Assembly: GCF_040954645.1 (NCBI RefSeq)
Contig: NC_092808.1
Location: 17,055,383 to 17,119,382 of the forward strand
Length of the DNA: 64,000 nt
Direction of reading: 5' to 3'
Source: Diabrotica undecimpunctata
Lineage: Eukaryota; Arthropoda; Insecta; Coleoptera; Chrysomelidae
A program made the translations under genes and the position numbers. Positions 35,337 to 48,650 of the stretch are shown here, in pieces (position 1 is the stretch's first letter; the number at the start of each line of letters is the position of its first letter). Under the pieces are notes generated by a model. That model was not told the DNA's origin, searched no databases, and saw nothing but the letters and a program-made list of their open reading frames with translations.

Positions 35337-35898
35337 GGTTGAGTTTACCGAAAGTACAAGCAGATTATAGCCGCAAATGTCAAACATGGAACAAAAAATA
35401 TCGGTATAGCAGTGTTGGCATGTTTTTATAATGTAGATGCTGTATGCTTCAAATATAAAAGATAAAGCATTAGAAAAGTACATTTTGTTTATATTATGGT
35501 ATGAATTCTGCAATTTTTGATTTATATAAAACAACAGTGAGTAAATATTTGTTTGTTTGTAGATCAATTGCAGTTAATTATTAGAATTTTTTTTAGCAAT
35601 TACCCTTTGATAGGTTAGGGGATAGATTTGGCAATCGTCAAATCAGCAGTTGCCAGATTACAATAGATGTTTGCAATTAATCTCGAAAGAGACAGATATT
35701 TACTTATTCTTTTTTTATATAAATCAAAAATTGCAGAATTCATAAAATAGTATAATCAAAATGTACTTTTTAAAAGCTTTATCTCTTTATATTTGAAGCA
35801 TACAACATATGCATTATACAAACATGCCAACACTGCCAAACCAAATTATTTTTGACATTTGCGGCTATATTCAGCTTGTACTTTCGGTAAACTCAACC
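35337..35898. mobile_element. hAT-type MITE with 8-bp TSD, nested in the DUF7869-like transposon
   Basis: Long inverted arms begin GGTTGAGTTTACCGAAAGTA on the left and the inverse on the right, extending well over 150 bp. The flanks AAATGCGG (35329-35336) and AAATGCAG (35899-35906) are an 8-bp duplication with one change, as expected of hAT-superfamily elements. Non-coding. Confidence 0.8.
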
Positions 35899-36060
35899 AA
35901 ATGCAGTTCCCAAAATTTATCACCAAAAAATTATATTTTTTCTTAATATATTCGGTTTGTTTATATGAGCTACTACATTTTTCGTCGGAACAATTTAGGG
36001 AAAAGATGACATACGATCATTTTGAAAGAAACATTTTAATACGAACTTTATAATTATATC

Positions 36061-38945
36061 TCAAATTTCACAAAATAGGTTACATTTATTTCTACTCAAA
36101 GTCATCTTGTACAGATTCGCTGCTACTAGAACTACATTTTTCGTCTGTGTTCCTTCCTTTGACCGTAAATAAAAAAAGAAGTTATGGTACAAACGCGGTA
36201 TTGAAGGTGGATCACCTCTGCAAAGCTCTAATAAACCTTTCAATTTCTTACTATCAACAGGTAGAGAAGAAGTATAAAGTTTCGGCAACTCAGTGGAATG
36301 AGTTTGAAGTTGACCACGTCTACTTTTTTCAGACATAGAATTCTTGGGGTTTCTGCAAAATCGTATTTAAATTGAACAGTATTAGGTTCTTCTGGTAGCT
36401 ACGGCAATTCCCGCATTTTATTAATTTTTACTGGATTTAAAGTTTCGTCCTTCCTTTCGCCAGTTCTGATTTTTTACCATGTCAGAAAATTTTATAAAGT
36501 CTGCTTGGGACATTTCTTTTACTGTGTAGGGTTGGCCAGTTATTTTCACCATTTTTATTAATGTGATTAATTGACTGGGGCTATAGACAGCACCCTGTCA
36601 CTTTTTAGCTGTCTCTATTACTGCATGGATACTATCTCCTTCATTCTGAGTATGCTCCTTCTCCAAAAACCTGTTTATTATTTTTATGTTGAGAATTTTA
36701 GAAGCATATGTAAACATAGAGAAAATAAAACGGTTTCTATTTTGCGCCCCACAATTGTTGGAGTATAAGATGATACTTTCAACCCCTTGAGTTTTTCGTG
36801 TCCTCAGAAAGCCTAACAAGCAACTACTAATTTCATTTGGTCCCTGTTTTGCCACCTCTTCATACTAAACGTAACAGAATCCTTTATTGTTACCTATGTC
36901 GTCTCTCCATTCTGCGAATGTGGCGAAGAAGGCTCAATTGAGCATTTAGTTTTAAATTGCTCATTTAATACACAATGTATAAACCAATTTATAATAAAAA
37001 TATACGAGTATATCAATAATGAAAAAATTCCTATTAAAAGACCTTTTAATAGGACAGTCAACTAAAGAACACCTTCCAACTAAAAATTCTAAAAAAGGAG
37101 ATCTGTAAACATTATAGCAAGCTCAACTACATAGATTGTAAATTTTATTTATACCTTTTACTAAAAAAAAAAATTTTGAAATAAAATTTTTTTTGTGATA
37201 TATGGTATACAGCCAGCTACAGGAACTTAGTTTCCTAGTGGATTAGTTATATAAGTCCTTTGTTTTAACCCAGTTGTTAACCTTTCTATCCGTGGTCTAA
37301 TTTTGTGTTGTGCAAATCGCCTTGATAGACCCCTAGGCGTATGTAATAAATCAGCAAAACCTTATATTTTCTTTTTCCTTCCAGTAAAAAAAGTAACAAA
37401 AAAAAAATAAAAATATAAAAAAAAGAATAAAAAAAAATAAAATAAAAAAAAATAAAAAAAATAAATAAAAAAATGAAATGATAATAAAAAAAATTACTTT
37501 TATAATAAAATGTAGGTACTTACTTCTGATTGAGGGGTAACTAATACCTTTTGCAGGTCAAAACACGCAACACATAAAGTTTTATCCTCAGTAGCTAGTT
37601 CTTTATCCACATCCACATCTTTCAATTGTCGTACTGCAACTTTGTTAGCTAAGTGTTGATAATATTTTTCTTGCCATTTCAATTTTATGTCATTATCAGC
37701 ATCTGTATAATCCGTGCATAGTTGACACTGGTCCTTTTTTGGTTTAAAGAATGCTATATTGAATTCTGAGTTGAAAATTTCACGATATTGCCGTTTACTT
37801 GCAATCTGTACTGAATTGGTTCCAATATGCTCTTTGAACATTCTGTACATTTTACTAATATTTAAACCATCTCCATATACCTTTTCTTTGAATATTTTCT
37901 ATTATAATGGGAAGGAACTAATGGAAACAATTTAATATGAGTTCTCACACTTTCCTTAATATCTTCTGCAATTTTATTGGGTCTTACAGTATGACGTCCC
38001 TGCATATCCTTTACTAAAGTGCCACCTTCTCCATTTTTTTTCAAGACAGTTGTAACCCAGGTTTCCGATATACCCAGCGTGTATAAAAACATCGTTTTAC
38101 AAATTTTTATTGTTTTATTATCAAGCAGAAAATTATATTCTAGGGAAAAATTGCGTCTGGACTCAGATTTCTTTATTACCTGTTTTTTTTCTCTTTGTTG
38201 AGCACAGTTTGTGATGAAATCCCATTGTGTGGTATGATCTGCTAGCCCCAATAATTTTCAAATATCTTTTGCCTCTTATTTTCCGTGCATCCATTTCTGC
38301 AATTCTCGATGCATGGTGCTATTATGATCCTAGATGGAATTACTTTGCCTGCTCTATTTTCATGTTTATTTCCTACATTAAGTTCTTTTTTAGCCTTATT
38401 GTCTTTCCACTCCTGTTGATTCCTTACACGCTTTCTTCCTTTCGTGTTTGTCATTGCCATTTTTCTTTTTAGTTTAGGTTTATTACTACTATGTTGTTTT
38501 TCACCTTCTGATTCAGCATTATCATCAGTAGGAACATAGTGTGGATCCTCATCAAAACAGTCGGAATTTTCGATATCAAGATAGTTGAAAAGACATTGCT
38601 TCTCTGCATAATTAATAATTTTATTCAACACCTCAGTTATCACGATAGAATCACTTTCTATCTTTCCTGTTAGTTTCACGGGTATTGGTGAAGACAGCTC
38701 TGTAACAATTAGAAACAAGAGTTGAAACTATATGGCTCCTAACTATATTTTATGATATTTCTGATAGTCATAGGAATTCAGATATAAACAATACCTACTA
38801 GGTATTAATAGTTTTTATGATGGCAAAAGGAAATTTGATGTGTTACCAAAGTAATAATATTATTGCTTTTGTATCTATACTTACCAGGGTCAGGTTGTTC
38901 ACTAATTTTCTTAGATAACTCCAATATACGTTTAATTCTATTCAT
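36061..38945 (-). pseudogene. DUF7869-like putative transposase, copy 1
   Basis: Exon 1 (38945-38885) reads M-N-R-I-K-R-I-L-E-L-S-K-K-I-S-E-Q-P-D-P and splices through GTAAG in phase 1. Exon 2 (38699-37524) starts E-L-S-S-P-I-P-V and includes a basic region, I-E-N-C-R-N-G-C, R-Q-K-I-F-E-N-Y-W, L-N-I-S-K-M-Y, the zinc-like P-K-K-D-Q-C-Q-L-C, and C-F-D-L-Q-K-V-L (candidate first Asp), ending at GTAAGT. The last part (36901-36061) has I-L-Y-S-N-N-C-G-A-Q-N (second acidic site, here Asn), H-T-Q-N-E-G-D-S-I-H-A-V-I-E and a C-terminal L-C-R-G-D-P-P. One-base frameshifts near 38245 and 37870 and an in-frame stop near 36868 inactivate it. Assignment to DUF7869 is by eye. Confidence 0.65.
36890..37500 (+). 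mobile_element. LINE 3' end with A-rich tail
   Basis: The plus strand reads C-E-C-G-E-E-G-S-I-E-H-L-V-L-N-C near 36905-36965, the zinc-finger end of an I/jockey-type ORF2, then a 3' UTR and an A-rich tail (37390-37500). It lies where the middle exon of the DUF7869-like gene should be. The target duplication was not found. Confidence 0.55.
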
Positions 38946-39710
38946 ATTTTAAACTTCAAATACTCTTCACACAAAGCTCAAGCAAATATTTATGTAGGTG
39001 CTTAACATCAAAAAGTTATTCACGAAAATGCATACAAGTCAATAGTAACTCAAAGAAGACACATTATCTAGATATTTTGCAAAGAAAACTGTAGTAACTC
39101 AATATACGACAAATATTGTTTAAAAAATGATTATTATGCAGCGAAGATTACAGTAACTCAACGTAATGCAGTCATCGCTGAAAATGTGGTAGGTTACCTA
39201 CCTATTTGAGATACTATAAAACTGAATTGTGTATTTTAAGTTGCCTATACAACCGCTAGATTTACCACAATATTCTATGTTACATTTACGTATAGAATAA
39301 TAATTCAGAATAAGATAGTAACTCCAATTATAAAAAAATTTAGTTATTACAGTTTTCGTTGCATGAGTCGATATGGAAGAATAAAAACTAATATACCGGG
39401 TGGTGAATCGTCACACAGGCAATAGAAAAAGTAAACTCAATGGGAAATTCTAAAATATTGAATTCCAGCTGTCCTAATTATATTACATCAAAAGTCGTGA
39501 GAAACTGTTTGAGAGGACTGTAATCTGTATTGAAAACAATTGTTAAAATTATTCTACGAATTAAACACATTCCAAAATTTTGCAAATAAAAGTAAGTACA
39601 TTTGCCAGAGTATCTATGCCACTTTGTCTCTTAAGGCCTATCCAGAAGTATTTTCAGCGTTTTTAATAGAAAATACGATAGGCTTATTGGTCTATATGAC
39701 TTTGATGTTG

Positions 39711-39754
39711 GATCTGATACTTATCCTACCTTACGGTAGGATAAGTATCAGATC
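39711..39754. other. Perfect 20-bp inverted repeat, 4-nt loop
   Basis: GATCTGATACTTATCCTACC is followed after TTAC by its exact reverse complement. It lies inside the decayed RT of the jockey/R1-like LINE and displaces its frame, so it looks like a local snap-back duplication. Confidence 0.85.
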
Positions 39755-40831
39755 CTACCGTATCCTACCTTACTGTACGATCCCCTATGCTAAAATGGAT
39801 TTGAGAATCTTGCATATGTGTGGTATCAATACCTCTAATCCCATATGCAACAGTATTGGATATATGCCATCTGTCCCTGGAGACTTATATGGCTGAAATT
39901 TATTTATAGCCCATCTAATTCAGCTTGGTCTTGTGATTGCTGTGGCTATTTCCAAATCTGTAGAACTTGGCCTAGTCGGCCTTTGGTCTATATTGGTTCG
40001 CCTATCTGCATCGTTCAGAATTGTTAAAGCCTGAAAGTGCGTTTATGAGTTCTCTAAGACTTTCCTGTTTGGTCTCGGTAAATTTGTCATTTGCTTTCTT
40101 TAGAAAACCTACTTCTTTAATGATAGTATCATCCTTTGCCAGGACTTTGTGGAGTCGAGAGCAGGCCGGGATATCTGTAGTCTCGTGGCAAAATCTCTCC
40201 ATAAATTACTTTTGACTTTGTGAATTTCTTTATTGTATAGAGTTAGCTTATCTTAGCTGTAAGCATAACCCAGTCTTGGTTACTTTTGGCTTTGTTAAAT
40301 AGGCTTCGGACTTGTGCCCCCTTAGCTGCTTTAAGCCGTTGTTTCACCAGACTGATTACTGCCCGTATTTTTCCTTGTTTATTCCTTACAGTTTTCATGG
40401 TAAGCCGCCATAATAGCTTCGCTTATCACCTCTGCTGCCGATTTTATAGCCTCTATGCCTTTAAACAGTTCGTACTTTCTCCGAGATTTCTACTGAGGGA
40501 TTCTCTATGATCTACCCAATTTGTATCTCTAGCATTTCTGTATTTTATTCATTAGACACATACCAATTTGTTATAATATCACTTACTTTGTTGTGCAAAG
40601 TGTTAAATCTAACACTTCTTTGCGTGCCCTAGTGACAAAAGTTGTTTTTTTTTCTATATTGGATATAATTAAACCTTCAGATAGGATCTCTATAATGCTT
40701 GGTGGACCTAGAGCCTCATCACCCGGAAAGTAGGCTCAAAACACCACCAGTTTCGTCTCTCTTACTTCCGTTGTTATAGTTAGAATACCTGTAACAATAT
40801 CATCGGTGCAGATCACCGTGTAATCTACTCT

Positions 40832-42536
<1,705 letters not shown>

Positions 42537-43316
42537 TAATCTACTCTATTACTGTAAATTATGCCCGAATTTGGCCTTATAGCTTTAGGTGTGTATAAAA
42601 CCTTACCTTGTTTGGTTGATGCCAGCAATCTTCTCGCCTTTCCTCCAGGGCTCCTGAGGAGCCTTCTAGTTCCGGAAATTCTAGTTCCGTGGACTTTCCG
42701 TCGTCTTATGTGGATCCCTCGCACTCTTGGACAGTAATCCTTACGAGTAGGCTGGTTCCGCCTGAAGAAGGTGTTCCTGAACCTCCATATGTAGGGAAGT
42801 TTCGCCTGTTTCACTTAAGTGAGTTGCTACTGGCTTTTCCTCCAGTTTTTTTGTCTTCCCTGCTTTAGCTTTCCCACCGGTGACATATTCAGTTTATGGA
42901 GCTCTTCTCGAGATTCAGAATCTATTGAAAAGGTCCATAAAACTCCTTTGTCTGAAGGTTTGCTTCCCCAGACTGTCCATATATGTATCCTGAGCTCAAT
43001 GTTACTTATCTTTAGTCTATTAAGGATCCTTTTGGACTCAAGACGTTCTTCATTTTCTTCTTATACGAAGACGGTGCATGAGTGCGGCTTGGGTATATCT
43101 TCCTCCTCCAAAGCCTTAAGGGATACATTCTCCCAAGGCCTCAGGGTTGGAAAAGAAAGTAAAAATAAAATTAATGGTTTGTTTTTTATCTATTAAGAAG
43201 AATTTATTAATTTGACGTCCTCAGTGACAAATAAAGTTTAGTGTACTTTGGGCCTCTGGCGTAGTACACTTGAAGCACAATCTCAATTGAATGATAGTAC
43301 TGTATTTATTTTTTAG

Positions 43317-43675
43317 ATTTTTCAAATTATATTTATATTACTTGTACTATTGGACGAATCCTTAAAGATATTTTGTAACCGAAAATACTTCAGCACTATG
43401 GTAGGAAAAATCAGAGCTCTCTTTTTCCATTCCGCTATCTTGCCATCATCAGTAATGGTTCCTTCCTTTTTTTGGATATTATGGAATATTAACGAAGATT
43501 TAATGATGCCGAGGAGCGTTTCTAAGATTTTTCCATTGTGGTTGAATCACGTCTTACACAGTTCTGTTATTATTGCTGTGATTATAGAGTTAATACTACC
43601 GAAATGTGATAATTTTGTTGAATTTAAGAACACAGTACCTGTTGTTCTGATTATTTTCTTCTCCTATAATATTGT
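43317..43675 (+). CDS. AIG1/ADTRP (FAR-17a) family second exon
   Basis: A 359-bp internal exon with acceptor TTTATTTTTTAG and donor GTAAGT. Phase 0 at the start and 2 extra bases at the end fit a multi-exon gene. It starts I-F-Q-I-I-F-I-L-L-V-L-L, completing the W-N-F|I-F-Q helix begun in the first exons. It then has I-R-A-L-F-F-H-S-A-I-L-P, V-P-S-F-F-W-I-L-W-N-I-N-E-D, MPRSVSKIFPLWLNHVLHSS and a further hydrophobic segment. P-x-W-L-N-H-x-x-H is the family hallmark and contains the His proposed as the partner of the catalytic Thr. Family members hydrolyse fatty acid esters of hydroxy fatty acids in mammals; the insect role is unknown. The final exon (expected G-x-W-x-Y-P) was not found up to 64000. 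No stop occurs inside the exon. Confidence 0.85.
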
Positions 43676-43934
43676 GTAAGTACATTTTGATTAATGATTT
43701 AGTTAATTTAAGGGGGAGTTCAAATTAAAATAACCTTTTATTTATTGTAATATTTGTTATACAAAGGCCAATAATGTATACTTCCTTATCTATTCGTTTA
43801 AACAAAATTCAGGTCCGTATTAATCCAATATTAGCAGATAGTATTCCCAATAATAATATAATAATTAATAGTGCAATGAGGCGAAGGGGATTTATTATGC
43901 AAGGTAATTTATTATATTGTATATTTCCTTGTAA

Positions 43935-44610
43935 ATCGATTGCAATGTTCTTCTTCTTCTTCTTCCTTCTTGTATGTAGGCTTTAAAGCCTGTTTCTTCT
44001 TCAATATTAGCCTCCTAAATTGTTTAAATTGTCGCACCATCTTTTTCTTGGTCTGTCAATACTTCTTCGTCCATTTGGTGACTTATGTCGTGCCATTCGT
44101 ACTATCCTATCCTCTGCCATTCGACTAATGTGTTCGTTCCACTCCTGTTTCCGTTTTATCACCCATCCATTTATGTCTTCTATGTTTCATGCTCTTCTTA
44201 TGTTTTCGCTTCTCTCCCTATCCAACAGACTTTTCTCTGATATTCATCGGAGTATTTTCATCTCTGTTGTTTCTAGTAGTCGTCTCGTTTTAGATGTGTC
44301 AGGTCTTGTCTCCGCTGTGTATGATAATATAGGTCTAATTGCTGCTTTATAGATTCTTGTTTTTGTGTCTTGTCTTAGGTGTTTGTTCTTCCAATGACTT
44401 CTTGTGTCATTAAGAGATCTCGCCGCTTTACTTGCTTTTAAGCTTTGTTGTATTTCTTCTTCAACATCTCCGTAACTAGTTATATCTATTCCCAGATATT
44501 TAAACCTTGCTTCCTGCTTTATTATCTTCCCATCAATTTCGATTTTACGTCGTAGTGAGTATTTAGATGTTGTTATACATTTGGTGTTTGATTGCAATGA
44601 TTGCAATGTA
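43935..44610 (-). mobile_element. RTE-like LINE 3' fragment (same family as host LINE at 48209-50825)
   Basis: Minus strand: KCITTSKYSLRRKIEIDGKI, K-Y-L-G-I-D-I-T-S-Y-G, then R-L-L-E-T-T-E-M-K-I-L-R, and after a frameshift a tail with N-G-R-R-S-I-D-R-P-R-K-R-W-C-D-N, ending in a (GAA)n tail near 43946. The same words occur on the plus strand at 50213-50825, so it is an inverted second copy. Confidence 0.8.
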
Positions 44611-44619
44611 ATGGCAAGA

Positions 44620-44740
44620 TTGCAATGTTAGGGCAGTAAAAAAAAAACAAAGCTAAAAAAATTTTATACAGGTTTTTGAAGGTTCTAAAAGGTATATGAG
44701 GGGTAGCTGATGAGAATTAGGGCCTAATTAGATTAGATAC
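44620..44740 (+). repeat. Unclassified repeat Q, copy 1
   Basis: The segment around ACAGGTTTTTGAAGGTTCTA ... GAGGGGTAGCTGATGA recurs, reverse complemented and diverged, at about 51660-51785. It is non-coding and its type is unknown. Confidence 0.55.
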
Positions 44741-44763
44741 AATTTAAGAAGACCCCAACAATT

Positions 44764-47700
44764 GGCGGGTGTTGGGGAAAAGTGATATTAGTCGAAAAAT
44801 GTAAAAAATGAGTTAAACATAGATACCACTTTCAAATGCATGTATCTTTGATAGGGTGAAGTGATATAAGTCAATTTAATAGGCAAGCAGGTGTTATTTG
44901 TTTGCGTTACATGATATAAGTATTTTTAATATCATTTAATATAGTGAAAAATGTTATAAATATTCTAGTACTATTTGTTTTGCCTCCATCTGCTAGACAG
45001 GAAAAAAATTATAGAGAAAACTGAAATAAGTCTAGTTATAATAGTCTTCCCTATATAATTTTATGATTAATATTTGTGAATAGTGATACAAGTGCAAATA
45101 TATCAAAAGTTATTGGTAAAATATGATTGTGAATAAAGGTATATGTAAAAATATATCACTATTCTCATTAAAAAATATAGGGAAATACATTATATGTTGA
45201 CATATCACAAATGTTTTAACTCCAAAATTGAAAACTGATGATATATGTTGAGATATACTAGAAGTTACGGCAATAGAAATTCAAACTGTGCAGTTTTAGG
45301 TCGACTTACCTCGCTTTTCCCTATTAAAATAATGACCGCTTTGTTCCCGCTCAATCGACTTGTCTGTCATTTGTGGTTTAGTACTACACGTGTGTTACTG
45401 TTGGTTTTATCCACTTTTGTTTTGACCTTTTAAATGAGCTTTAAGTATTGGAGAAAAATGTAATAAGTAGTGTAGTGATAGTATACCTCACCTAGTTGTA
45501 ATATTATAACATCAATTCCTGTTCGAGATTATTTAGTAATAGCCGTGAGAAATAAAAATTAGAGGTTATGGCATCTCAAAGAAGCAAATTGATTTTCAAA
45601 CTGTTGGAAGAAGATAATGTAAATACTGGAGACTTCCAAGTTAATAATTGTTTATTTATCTGTACAATAATAATTAAAACAGTAATATCATTATTTTTTA
45701 TACGACATACTAGATTAACAACATTTATTTTTGCGTAAAAGTTTTCTAGATGCAACTCAACTATAACTTGGTGAATATGCCTATTATTTTTGGTTAACTT
45801 TAACCAGTGGCGTTACTTTAATTTGTATCTCTAAAAATTTTAAAAAATAATGTATGTAAAAGTTGATGCTTAACTTACATACTCAATTCCAATTTCAGAT
45901 TTCTTATCATTTTATACATAAAATAATATATTTTCGGTTTTCTCTAGAGGGGACCGAATTTCCATAAAAAGTAAAAACCAATTTTGTCGTGATAATTTCA
46001 TTTTTCTGGAAAAAAAATTGACAAAATTTATTAGTTTTTCAAAAATTTGATATTAATCTGGGTTTTTTCCTTGAAGAACCTGTCTTAGCAGATAAAGATA
46101 ATATATCAAGTCCTGCACCTTCACTGTCCTTCTGTGAACCGAATGTTCGAAAGATTTTGGAAGAAGTTATTGATCAAGTACGTGGGATTGATGACGACGA
46201 CAAAGGTTATCTGGAATATCCAGGTAATGAGGAGGCGTTTGATGATAGTGACGCGGACCTAGATTATATACAAGAAAGTGATACCGACTCCGGTAATGTC
46301 ATCCCAAAGAAAAAGCTGCAAAAAATACAACAGCACTTATTGCACATGAGTCAGGAAGAGAAATCTTAAAAAATAAACCTTGACGAAAATCGCTAAAAAA
46401 TGAAACTAGGCTAATTCGTGAGGAACGAAAGCAGAACAGAAACCTTGGGTTATCGTACATAACGAACAGTGGGAAGGTTATAAAAGCACGGGCATGTCAG
46501 GAGCTATTAAGTTGCCGCTTAAAATGCAAAGACAGGATAACTGAAGAAAAACGACAGGAAATTTTCAAAGAATATTGGTCTTTAGCAAGCTTTAACAAAC
46601 GCTTGTCTTTTATAGCTAGGCTTATAACAACAGACGGAAAGAAAACCACAAAACGTAAATTAGAAAACAAAAAACATAAAAATAGGCTTCTGAAGAATAC
46701 AAAAAATGGCTACCTCACGAGAAAACCCCAGTATCGAAATTCAAATATCAAGAAGTATTCCATTCCATGGAAATAAAAATCAAACAGCCTAAAAAGGATA
46801 CCTGCGCTACATGCGATAAATATCATATGCTCCTGAAAACAACTAAAGATGCACAAAAAATGCAAGAAATTCAAAATCTTCTTGATAATCACCAACAAGA
46901 AGCATCAAACGCTTATGAGGCTAAGCGTATAGATAAAAATACTGCGTTAGAAAATGAATCAAAAATTATTTATACGTTTGATTTGCAACAGTGTCTCCCC
47001 ACACCTGATCTTTAGACTTCAATAGCATTCTATAAAAGGCAGTTGTGGACCTTTAATTTAACATTACATAGATTTAATGATAATCAAGCAATGTGTTTTA
47101 TGTAGCATGAGGGCGTAGCTGGACGGGGTGCAAATCAGATTGCGTCATGCTTATACAAGCAGATTTCACATATTTCACCTGAAATAAAAGAGATCACCTT
47201 ATATTCTGATACGTGTGCAGGACAAAACAAGAACTCTTTTCTACCTGCAATGTTCATGATGGTTTTAAAAGAGAATCCCAATCTATCATACATTAACCAC
47301 AAATTTCTCGTTCCTGGTCACACCCACATGGAGTGTGATTCAGATCACGCAATCATAGAGAAAAAAAAAAGAAAAGACATCCATGTTCGATAGAACACCC
47401 AAGAGACTGGATGAATTTGGTAAGATTATGTGGAAATAAGCGAACTTTTTTAGTTACTGAAATGTGCAGATCGGCTTTTCTTGAGTTTTCTTCTTTGTAT
47501 AAGAATGTCCTTCAACAAAGAAAAATTTACAACTTAGGAGAAAAAGTCATGTGGAAACAAATGAAATGGTTGAGATTTTCACAGAATCCTGGTGTCCTTG
47601 AATACAAAAGTAGCTTAAATGTAGACGAACCATTTAAAAGCCTATGTTTTTTAAGAAAAGGTAATACGTGGCCTAAAAACATAAAAATTCCTCTGTCATA

Positions 47701-48208
47701 TAAAGGTCCCAATCCAATAAACATCGATAAAAAAAAGAACTTGGTAGAGCTATTGCCTTATATTTCAGAAACATTTCATGATTTTTACAGAAATTTAACT
47801 ACAAAGGAGGATATACCAAATATGTTACCCGAGGATGAAAATAGTAGTGACGAGGAGAGTGTACACACAGAAATTGAAATTTTTAAAAATTAAATAAACT
47901 TTTACGTTGTATTTGACCATAAATGTACCCCCTTAAGTAAACATAAAACTTTTCAGTTTCACATTTTTTTTTGTTAATAATTGTGAAAAGTGATATAAGT
48001 CATATTTTTTTAAAAAAATTGTACAACTAGGTCCTTTTTACTAGTAGATCTATTTTAATCCAACAAATTCAAAGCCATTTCCAAAAATTGTTTAACGAAA
48101 ATACCTTATTTGTATCCGTAACAACAATATTAAATTTGAAAAAACTATAATTGCGTTTTTCTCGAAACTTAAAATTTAGACTTATACCAGTCTTCTCCAA
48201 CACCCGCC
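44764..48208 (+). mobile_element. TIR transposon encoding a DUF7869-like protein, copy 2
   Basis: The left TIR GGCGGGTGTTGGGGAAAAGT and the inverse of the right, GGCGGGTGTTGGAGAAGACT, match over about 30 bp. AATT occurs on both sides (44760-44763, 48209-48212). Excising the element with one AATT joins GACCCCAAC|AATTATAGGGG, reading D-P-N-N-Y-R-G-I-N-L-L-N-T-A-L-K, the conserved RT motif of the host LINE. This proves the ends and the 4-bp duplication. Subterminal GTGATATAAGTC motifs recur at about 44861-44873 and 47990-48001. The 3445-bp element carries one gene, 45568-47893. Confidence 0.9.
45568..47893 (+). pseudogene. DUF7869-like putative transposase, copy 2
   Basis: A possible first exon starts M-A-S-Q-R-S-K-L-I-F-K-L-L-E-E-D at 45568. 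Coding resumes near 46077 with an acidic region D-I-D-Q/D-D-D-K-G. Then come K-A-C/R-A-C-Q-E-L-L-S-C-R-L-K-C, R-Q-E-I-F-K-E-Y-W-S-L-A (46500-46590), P-K-K-D-T-C-A-T-C-D-K-Y and Y-T-F-D-L-Q-Q-C-L-P-T-P (candidate first Asp, 46970-47005). Next are L-Y-S-D-T-C-A-G-Q-N-K-N (candidate second Asp, 47195-47230), VPGHTHMECDSDHAIIE (candidate third acidic site, about 47310-47360) and H-P-R-D-W-M-N-L-V-R-L. The end is an acidic tail and TAA at 47893. An A-run frameshift at 47362-47371 and stops near 46370, 46740 and 47013 are present, some possibly intronic. Function is inferred from the TIR context; all three acidic sites persist. Confidence 0.65.
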
Positions 48209-48650
48209 AATTATAGGGGTATAAATCTACTAAACACCGCACTTAAGCTTACCACAAAAGTTCTAACTAACAAAATCAAGAAACTAACAACTTTATCAGA
48301 TGAAAAACAAGGATTCAGATCCGGAGGATCCTGCGTAGATGCCGTATTTGTACTAAGACAAATCACAAAAAAGGCCATCGAGTACAATAAACCAGCAGAT
48401 CTATGTTTTATAAGCGTGACAAAGGCTTTCGACCGCATTCAAGTCGAAGACGACTTACACCTACTGTATAAAAGACACATACCAATCAGTATTATACAAA
48501 CCATCGAAATCATCTACTTCAGAATGGGGAACAAAGAAATCCAAATATTATGTTATGCAGACGACGCCGCATTAATCGCCGAGGCAGAAGACGAGCTCCA
48601 AAGATTAATACACATCTTCAATGAAACAGCCAAGAAATACAATATGATAA

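Larger units (their letters stand above)
35244..39370 (-). mobile_element. TIR transposon encoding a DUF7869-like protein, copy 1
   Basis: The left end CGGCTCATGCAACGAAGACT and the inverse of the right end, CGACTCATGCAACGAAAACT, form about 30-bp TIRs with few mismatches. ATAT flanks both sides (35240-35243, 39371-39374) as a candidate 4-bp target duplication. Subterminal repeats CTGTAGTAACTCAA and ACAGTAACTCAA lie at 39040-39165. The minus-strand gene occupies 36061-38945. The element is further interrupted by a hAT-type MITE (35337-35898) and a LINE tail (36890-37500). It is the same superfamily as 44764-48208. Confidence 0.8.

Noticed and set aside
43774..43986. Plus-strand frame after exon 43317 as a third AIG1-like exon
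   Set aside because: Phase does not fit the 2-base overhang (a stop appears) and the residues lack G-x-W-x-Y-P.
45245..45433. 62-codon open frame inside the DUF7869-like transposon
   Set aside because: Lies in the 5' non-coding part, has no counterpart in the other copy and no family resemblance.
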